A stretch of DNA of 64,000 nt from Micromonospora sp. NBC_00421 (GTDB lineage Bacteria; Actinomycetota; Actinomycetes; Mycobacteriales; Micromonosporaceae): positions 3,600,001 to 3,664,000 of the forward strand of contig NZ_CP107929.1 of the NCBI RefSeq assembly GCF_036017915.1, read 5' to 3'. Positions 58,467-64,000 of this stretch are shown one piece after another (the stretch's first letter is position 1; each line of letters begins with the position of its first letter). The notes below the pieces were generated by a model. It worked only from the letters and a program-made list of their open reading frames with translations, was not told where the DNA came from and did no database searches. The translations under genes were made by a program, and so were the position numbers.

Positions 58467-61298
58467 TCAGCTCGCCTGTACCGCCGCGGACTCCCACTGC
58501 GACCAGGAGCGCTCGGCCCCGCTCGGCGCGACCGCCAGCAGCCCGGCCCCGGTGGCGTCCATCGGGAGCCCGAGTGAAAGCTCGGTGCGCCGCCGGACGT
58601 TCAGCTTCCGGTAGACCCGGGTGAGGTGCTGCTCGACCGTGCTCACCGTGATGTACAGCTTCTTGCCGATCTCCCGGTTGGTGTGGCCGAGTGCGGCCAG
58701 CGTGGCGACCCGCTGCTCGGCGTCGCTGAGCCGGGACAGTTCGTCGTGCTCCGGTGGGGCGTCCGCCTCGTCGGCCCCCGTCACGTCACCCCCGGGCAAC
58801 AGCCGGCGACACAGCGCCTGCGCCTGGATGTCCTTGGCCAGTTGCATCGCGCTCCGGGCCACCACCCGCGAGGTGTTGAACTCCCCGCGTCCGTAGTGCG
58901 CGCTGCTGAGCGCGGCCAGGGCGAGGAAGAGCTGGTAGCGGTCGCCGGCTTCCTGGAGGAGGTTCGCCGCCTGGCGCAAGGTGTCGACCCGTTGTCTGAC
59001 GTCGAGCGCCGACCCGAGCAGCCGCAGCGAGATGCCCCTGGTCCGGGCGTTCGCCGCACCGGGCCGGGAGAGCTGCTCGGTCACCATGCCCCGGGCCCGG
59101 TCGGGCCGGCCCGAGCGCAGGTAGACCTGGGCCAGGTCTCCCCGCCAGGGCAGCAGGGTCGGCAGGTCCAGCCCCCACTGGGTGGCCAGTTGCCCGCAGG
59201 TCTCGAAGTCGGCGAGCGCGGCGTGCGCCCGTCCCCCGGCAAGGTGCAGGTGGCCCCGGGCGCGCAGGTACTGCGGCCAGAACCAGGTGTCGCGCATGGC
59301 ATCCGGAATGACGTGCTTGAGTAGCGCCTCGGCCTCGTCCAGCTTGTCCATACCGATCTTGGCAAGCAGCAGGTTGGACAGCGGCGAGCCGATAGCGACA
59401 CCCCAGTTGTGCGGTGACATCGCGTCCAGTGCCTCGCGGGCGAACCGCTCGCTGAGCGGCAGGTCGCCCTGCCGCAGTGCGATGTGCGACCGGACGTCGG
59501 ACAGGATCGCGTGCCAGGTGGTGGCCCCCCGCGCCCCGGCCTCGACACCGAGTACGTCGCACCAGTGCACCGCCCGGTCCATCCGGTCGGCGTAGACAAG
59601 CGTCTGCAACGCGCACAGCGCCGACTCCAGTCCGACGTCGACCAGCAGGTGGCTGCCGAGCACCTGTTCGGCACGGGCGATCACCTCGTCGGTCACCCCG
59701 TCGGTCAGCACGGCGGTCAGCGACGGGGTGGCCGAGCCGAGTACGCCGCCGGGCCGGGCCGCGACGGCGGCCGACCTGACGCCGGGAGTGGCGTCGAGTT
59801 CGGCGAACGCGACCGGGAAGTGCAGCCGCAGCCACTCGGCCCACCCCTCCAACTCGGCGGCGGTGGTGGCGTCCAGTTGCTGCCGCACGTCGCGCAGGTG
59901 TCGCAGCGTCTCCTGGGCCTCCTGCCGGTGGCCGTGCCAGAGCTGGTAGCGCAGCAGCGCCACGGCGTGCCGCTCGGAGAGGTGCCCGGCCCGCAGCGCG
60001 TCGCGCTGGGACTGGAGGTGCTGACTCACCGCTGCCGGGTTGACCCGCCACTGACAGTCGGCAAGCATCGCGGTCAGGGCCGCCCGACGAGGGGCGTCGT
60101 CACACATCTCGTGGGCCAGCTTGAGCGACTCCACCGCGTCCTCGACACGGTCCTCGGCGAGCGCGTGGGTCGCCGATTCCTGGAGCACGGTGACCGCCCA
60201 GGGCTCGGCGAGACCGCCTGACGCGAGCAGGTGGCCCCCGATGGCCGAGGCGGGCGCGCCCTCGGCGTGCAGCAGCTCCGCCGCGCGGGCGTGCATCTCG
60301 GACAGGGCGTCCGGGGCCAGGTCGTGCAGCACCGCAGCGCGCGCCGCCGGGTGACGGAACCGCCCCGCGTCCAGCAGACCGGACGCGGTCAGCGCGTCGA
60401 GCACCCACTGGACCCTGGCCGGCTTGCTGGCCAGCAGCCGGCCCAGCAGCGCCGGGGTGGCGAGGTCGCCGAGCAGTGCCAGCCCGTGGGCCACCTCCAG
60501 GATCGCCGGGTCCCAGCGCCGCAGGCAGGCCAGGACCGCCTGGCGGAACTGACCGCCGACGACCACCTCGGTGTCGTCCGCCGAGCCGGCGGCCCGCCGG
60601 TCCTGCCCGAGCGCGTGCAGCAGCAGCGGGTTGCCACCGCTGATCCGGTGGTACGTCGGAGCGAGCTTCGCGGCGGTGTCCCGGTCCGTCCAACCGCCCA
60701 GCAGCTCGGCGACCCCCGGCTCGGACAGGGGTGACAACTGGATGTTGCAGAAGCAGGCGTGCCGGGTGAGCTCGGCGCGGAACTCGGGGTTGAACGGCTG
60801 CGGTTGGGGCGACTCGGTGAGCACCAGCAGGATCTGCGCGGCGGTGAGCCGGCGTTGCAGGTAGAGCAGGGTTTGCAGGGTGGTCTCGTCGGCGAACTCG
60901 ACGTCGTCGACGAGCAGGACGAGCGGGCGGTCCCGGGCGATGTCGAGCAGCTCGGCACACATTCCGCGCACCGCGGTGATGTCGGCGACTCCCTCGACCG
61001 TGGTGGCCCCGAGGTCGATGAGCGTGTCGATGCGTCGCAGCGCCTCGGCCGGCAGGGGCACGCTGTGGAACAGTTGCCCCATCACCGCGGCGGGCAGCAG
61101 CCGCTCCGCCCGTGAGCAGGCGGCGCTCAGCACCAGCCCACCGGCCGCGGCGACGTGGTCGGCGAAGGCCCGCAGCAACTCGGTCTTGCCCGTGGCACCG
61201 GGGCCGCTGATCAGTGCGACCCGCCCCCTGCCCGTGGCGCTTCCGGAGTAAAGCTCCCGCAAGATGTCAAGCTCGCGGCTTCTCTCCACGAATTCCAC
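58467..61298 (-). CDS. Large LuxR-family ATPase regulator (LAL/MalT-like)
   Basis: A 943-residue regulator. The N-terminus VEFVERSRELDIL leads to Walker A GPGATGKT (32-39) and Walker B LVLLVDDVEF (about 126-135). A long tetratricopeptide-like helical region fills the middle. The C-terminal LuxR HTH (about 850-905) is EQRVATLAALGHTNREIGKKLYITVSTVEQHLTRVYRKL. LAL proteins activate many actinomycete polyketide and peptide clusters. It starts at GTG 61298. The AT-rich gap to its right and the thioesterase beyond suggest it controls a cluster to the right. Confidence 0.92.
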   Translation of the reverse strand: MEFVERSRELDILRELYSGSATGRGRVALISGPGATGKTELLRAFADHVAAAGGLVLSAACSRAERLLPAAVMGQLFHSVPLPAEALRRIDTLIDLGATTVEGVADITAVRGMCAELLDIARDRPLVLLVDDVEFADETTLQTLLYLQRRLTAAQILLVLTESPQPQPFNPEFRAELTRHACFCNIQLSPLSEPGVAELLGGWTDRDTAAKLAPTYHRISGGNPLLLHALGQDRRAAGSADDTEVVVGGQFRQAVLACLRRWDPAILEVAHGLALLGDLATPALLGRLLASKPARVQWVLDALTASGLLDAGRFRHPAARAAVLHDLAPDALSEMHARAAELLHAEGAPASAIGGHLLASGGLAEPWAVTVLQESATHALAEDRVEDAVESLKLAHEMCDDAPRRAALTAMLADCQWRVNPAAVSQHLQSQRDALRAGHLSERHAVALLRYQLWHGHRQEAQETLRHLRDVRQQLDATTAAELEGWAEWLRLHFPVAFAELDATPGVRSAAVAARPGGVLGSATPSLTAVLTDGVTDEVIARAEQVLGSHLLVDVGLESALCALQTLVYADRMDRAVHWCDVLGVEAGARGATTWHAILSDVRSHIALRQGDLPLSERFAREALDAMSPHNWGVAIGSPLSNLLLAKIGMDKLDEAEALLKHVIPDAMRDTWFWPQYLRARGHLHLAGGRAHAALADFETCGQLATQWGLDLPTLLPWRGDLAQVYLRSGRPDRARGMVTEQLSRPGAANARTRGISLRLLGSALDVRQRVDTLRQAANLLQEAGDRYQLFLALAALSSAHYGRGEFNTSRVVARSAMQLAKDIQAQALCRRLLPGGDVTGADEADAPPEHDELSRLSDAEQRVATLAALGHTNREIGKKLYITVSTVEQHLTRVYRKLNVRRRTELSLGLPMDATGAGLLAVAPSGAERSWSQWESAAVQAS

Positions 61299-62128
61299 CC
61301 GTCTCCCCCCAGGTCAGCGATGACGCATCGAACGGGGCGCTGCCGCCTGGCGGGACAGGCCCCCGACGAAACCGTTCGACTCGATGCCACGCGGTCCGCC
61401 GAGGCCCACCCGGCCCGCTGACCACGTCAGCCCGCAAACCGGGTATTTCAATGAAGATGGTCAATTGAATGACGGCTTTCGCCGCGCCTCGACGGCGAAC
61501 ACAGCATACATAGACACCCGTACAAGACGGTAGTGGGGTGGTGATACTTCGTCACCGATATTACGCACGGGGGTGGCGTTTGGCCGGTTCTCGACGCCGG
61601 CCACAAAATTACCTATCAGTAGCCATTTCATGATCCAAAAACTCCCCCACGCCTCCGACCTGCACAAACGGCCGCAGAATCCACCGTTCCGCAGGCCGCT
61701 GACCTGCAAAAGTACCCCGACAGAGGGTTCTTAACGGAATTTTTATGCCAAGACGGCCTTGGTCACCACCGATCCCAATGAGCTCGTCACACCGACACCG
61801 AACGGTCGATGGACAGCAAATCGGGCAAAATACTCTTGAGGAAAAATTGAGTTTCGGCGAGGAGACGGAGCTATTACAGACACAATTCAAAGGTCTGGTA
61901 ATCCTGTCGACCTTGCGACATCGACGCAGGGGATCACAAATACGACTTGCCGGGTCCGAAAAGTGGCCGCCGGTTGACGGGCCGCTGAAATCTAGTCGCG
62001 GGCCGGCGAGTTAGGGGTCGCCTCCGGGTATACCCAGGCCTTCCTTGCCGCCAGGCTGGAGCTATCCGAGGGCAGTGACGCACAACACGATGTCGGAAGC
62101 GTGTCCGCCCCCAGCCGAGGAGGAAAGC
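61299..62128. other. AT-rich intergenic region of 830 bp, probable regulatory zone
   Basis: No gene is supported. Short open frames (for example 61609-61890 on the minus strand) have poor codon use. From about 61430 to 61990 the sequence is much richer in A and T than elsewhere in the window, as in actinomycete cluster promoters or horizontally acquired junctions. It contains A/T runs such as GGAATTTTTATG (61736-61747). Confidence 0.65.
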
Positions 62129-62398
62129 GTGGACGATCTCACATCGGTGAGCAACGCGCGGCGGTTCAGCGACGTTCGCGGCGACGACCGATTCGACGTG
62201 GTGCTCGAGGGCGGCCCGGTCGGTCTGCCGGCCACCGCCCGGGCCCACAGCGCGCAGGCCGGCACCGGCCGGATCAAGGTGCCCTACCTGGGCGGCTACG
62301 AACACTTCGAACGCTCGGGTGACCACGACGGCCTCGACGACGACGCCTCGCGGGTGGTGGTCTTCCGTTGGACCATGCGGACGAAGATCGCCGAATGA
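62129..62398 (+). CDS. DUF5988 family small protein
   Basis: An 89-residue protein. FDVVLEGGPVGLPATAR, IKVPYLGGYEHFER and a C-terminal FRWTMRTKIAE match the compact DUF5988 signature as I recall it. Members are usually found in actinomycete secondary-metabolite clusters and have no known function. I chose GTG 62129 because AGGAGG lies 5 nt before it. ATG 62090 would add 13 residues. It lies between the LAL gene and the type II thioesterase and faces the latter. Confidence 0.78.
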   Translation: MDDLTSVSNARRFSDVRGDDRFDVVLEGGPVGLPATARAHSAQAGTGRIKVPYLGGYEHFERSGDHDGLDDDASRVVVFRWTMRTKIAE

Positions 62399-62453
62399 CG
62401 ACACGGTTGATGGGGGCACCGGCCACCAGCGCCCCCGTCGACCGTCCTGTGGA

Positions 62454-63230
62454 TCAGCCGGTCGGCGCGCCGGGCAGCAGCCGTTCCAGCTCGGTACCGA
62501 TCAGCCGGATCACGTCGGCGGCATGGTCGTTCAGGTAGAAGTGCCCACCCGGATACACCCGTACGTCGCATTCGCCGGTGGTGTGCAGCCGCCAGTCGTG
62601 CGCCTCGTCCAGTGTGGTCATCGGGTCGTCGTCGCCGGTGAGCACGGTGATCGGGGCGTCCAACCGCTGGTCCGGGTCGGCCCGGTAGGTCTCCACCGCC
62701 TTGTAGTCCCCACGCACCGCGGGCAGGATCATCGGCAGCAGCTCCGGGTCACCCAGCACCCGCGGGTCCGACCCGCTGAGCCGGGCCAGTTCCCGCAGCA
62801 CCCCGGCGTCGTCACGGGTGTGCACGTACTGCTCCTGTCGGACGCGGGACGGGGCCCGGCGGCCGGAGGCGAACAGCCGCACCGGCGGTCGGCCGGTCTC
62901 CCGCTGCAACCGCAGCCCCACCTCGTAGGCGAGCACCGCGCCCATGCTGTGGCCGAAGAGCGCCACCGGCCGGTCCAGCCATGGCCGCAGTGCACCGAAC
63001 ACCCCGTCGGCCAGCGCGGCGATGGTGTCCAGCACCGGCTCGTGTCGGCGGTCCTGCCGGCCCGGGTACTGGATCGCCAGCACTTCGACGGTGGGCGAGA
63101 GTGCCCGGGAGACCGGGAACAGGTAGCTGGCCGAACCACCGGCATGCGGCAGCGCCACCAGCCGGATCGCGCTGGACGGCGCGGGATGGAACCGCCGTAC
63201 CCACAGGTCGTTCTCTAGCGTTGCCGTCAT
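62454..63230 (-). CDS. Type II thioesterase of a polyketide or non-ribosomal peptide system
   Basis: A 258-residue alpha/beta hydrolase. RLVALPHAGGSASYLFP is the conserved start. The nucleophile elbow is GHSMG (93-97, Ser95). Asp in LTGDDDPMT and His in PGGHFYLNDH complete the triad. Type II enzymes remove stalled acyl groups from carrier proteins. ATG 63230 is preceded by an AGGAC stretch, and a GTG three bases earlier is also possible. It implies that carrier-protein assembly lines are encoded nearby, probably beyond 64000. Confidence 0.9.
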   Translation of the reverse strand: MTATLENDLWVRRFHPAPSSAIRLVALPHAGGSASYLFPVSRALSPTVEVLAIQYPGRQDRRHEPVLDTIAALADGVFGALRPWLDRPVALFGHSMGAVLAYEVGLRLQRETGRPPVRLFASGRRAPSRVRQEQYVHTRDDAGVLRELARLSGSDPRVLGDPELLPMILPAVRGDYKAVETYRADPDQRLDAPITVLTGDDDPMTTLDEAHDWRLHTTGECDVRVYPGGHFYLNDHAADVIRLIGTELERLLPGAPTG

Positions 63231-63642
63231 CACTGGTCCTCTGGGGATCGGTGCTGCGGGCCCGCCCCGCAGCGGGACGTCTGCAGCGGGACGTTCCCGT
63301 GCCGGCCCCACCGGTGGCGGGTCGCCGGGTCGACCTGCCCATCGGCGACGCGGACCGACCGGGCGTACCGGGGCTCGCCCGGGGGTCGACGTCGACGGGG
63401 CGTCCGCGCCGGCGCGTCACCCGGGACCGTCATCAGCACTCCCCTGCCGGTCAGCTCGGGCGGCACGGCGTACCGGCGTGGTGCCGTCGCCCGTCGACGA
63501 AGTCGAGCGTAGGAACAGCCGGGAGACCGGGGCAACCCCTAAGTAGATGGTCGGCCCCCTAGCCCCCGACCGGACGGCGGGCGCACGGGACGACGTTCCC
63601 GCACCGGACGGGAACGTCGTCGTCAGCCCGGGGACGGTGCGG
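63231..63642. other. Intergenic region without a supported gene
   Basis: 412 GC-rich bases between the thioesterase start and the MFS gene end, both on the minus strand. Open frames here show no family features. The thioesterase promoter probably lies in this stretch. Confidence 0.55.
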
Positions 63643-64000
63643 TCAGGCCACCGGATGGGCCGGCCGGGGGCTGGCCGGGGCTGCCGACTCCGGTCCGATC
63701 CGGATTTCGGTGCCCGGCGCGGCATCGGCGCGGCCGGTGCCCTCGGCGACCGCCACCGCGTCGACCGGGGCGGTGGCCGGGGTGACGTCGGCGGTGGACG
63801 ACGGGTCGGCGGTGGGCGTGGTCACGGGGTCGACCGGCCCGCCGGGCGTCTCCTGCCCGGGCACCGACGTGCCCACGTTGCGCAGCAGCACGGCTGCCAG
63901 GACCGCCGTCACCAGCAGGATGCCGGCCGAGACGACCGCCACGGCCCGCAGCTCGTCGGCGAAGGCCGCGCGGGCCAACGCCGCCAGCGTGTCCGCCGCG
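63643..64000 (-). CDS. C-terminal end of an MFS drug-efflux-type transporter (partial)
   Basis: 119 codons enter from the right edge. AAFADELRAVAVVSAGILLVTAVLAAVLLR is a final membrane helix, as in DHA2/EmrB-type 14-helix transporters. A Pro/Thr/Val-rich cytoplasmic tail of about 75 residues follows and is longer than usual. The start lies beyond 64000. Near a type II thioesterase it may export or give resistance to the cluster product. Confidence 0.65.
   Translation of the reverse strand, partial: AADTLAALARAAFADELRAVAVVSAGILLVTAVLAAVLLRNVGTSVPGQETPGGPVDPVTTPTADPSSTADVTPATAPVDAVAVAEGTGRADAAPGTEIRIGPESAAPASPRPAHPVA

Noticed and set aside
61609..61890. 93-codon minus-strand frame in the AT-rich gap
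   Set aside because: Poor codon use, no ribosome site and no family features; likely chance coding in low-GC DNA.

Overview
The window is high-GC actinomycete DNA. GTG and TTG starts are common, third codon positions are mostly G or C, and the gene families (teichoic-acid type export, KOR operon, LuxR-type regulators with an ATPase domain, DUF5988, parC/parE) suggest Micromonosporaceae, most likely Micromonospora or a close relative. This is inferred from gene content and composition, not from a marker gene. I see no rRNA, tRNA or CRISPR array.

Positions 1-26430 look like a cell-wall glycopolymer locus. It begins with a two-gene ABC exporter (243-1947), a fused CDP-ribitol synthase (2118-3626) and a membrane-attached CDP-glycerol/ribitol-type polymerase (3650-5326). 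After several unrelated or unrecognised genes come an acyltransferase, a polysaccharide pyruvyl transferase and a family 2 glycosyltransferase. All six steps for CMP-pseudaminic acid are present: pseI (12781), a PseH-like GNAT (16866), pseB, pseC, pseF and pseG (19605-26428). Together these suggest a pseudaminate-containing teichoic or teichulosonic acid. Inside the locus is a compact minus-strand cassette of acyl carrier protein, AMP-ligase, ketoreductase-like SDR and a divergent phosphopantetheinyl-transferase-like protein (13984-16777). It could supply an unusual acyl group to the sugar.

Positions 26441-33140 carry alkB and a parE-parC topoisomerase IV operon. ParE contains a 484-residue intein with an HNH endonuclease. 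ParC has no intein, but a short tract of un-actinomycete codons stops exactly at its classical GyrA intein site. A matching tract stops at the intein junction in ParE.

Positions 33453-51000 are mixed housekeeping and accessory genes: a secreted SGNH hydrolase, an NsrR-type regulator facing a decayed flavohaemoglobin gene, hydrolases, a DUF72 protein, DinB-like proteins, a polyprenyl synthetase, a glycogen-debranching-type enzyme, a MatB-like malonyl-CoA ligase, a metallophosphoesterase, an Sfp-type phosphopantetheinyl transferase, and korAB.

Positions 51340-64000 hold signalling genes (Ser/Thr kinase, NarL-type two-component pair), a MacB-like ABC transporter and a large LuxR-family ATPase regulator. 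After an AT-rich gap come a DUF5988 protein, a type II thioesterase and the tail of an MFS transporter. This end looks like the border of a polyketide or non-ribosomal peptide cluster lying to the right.
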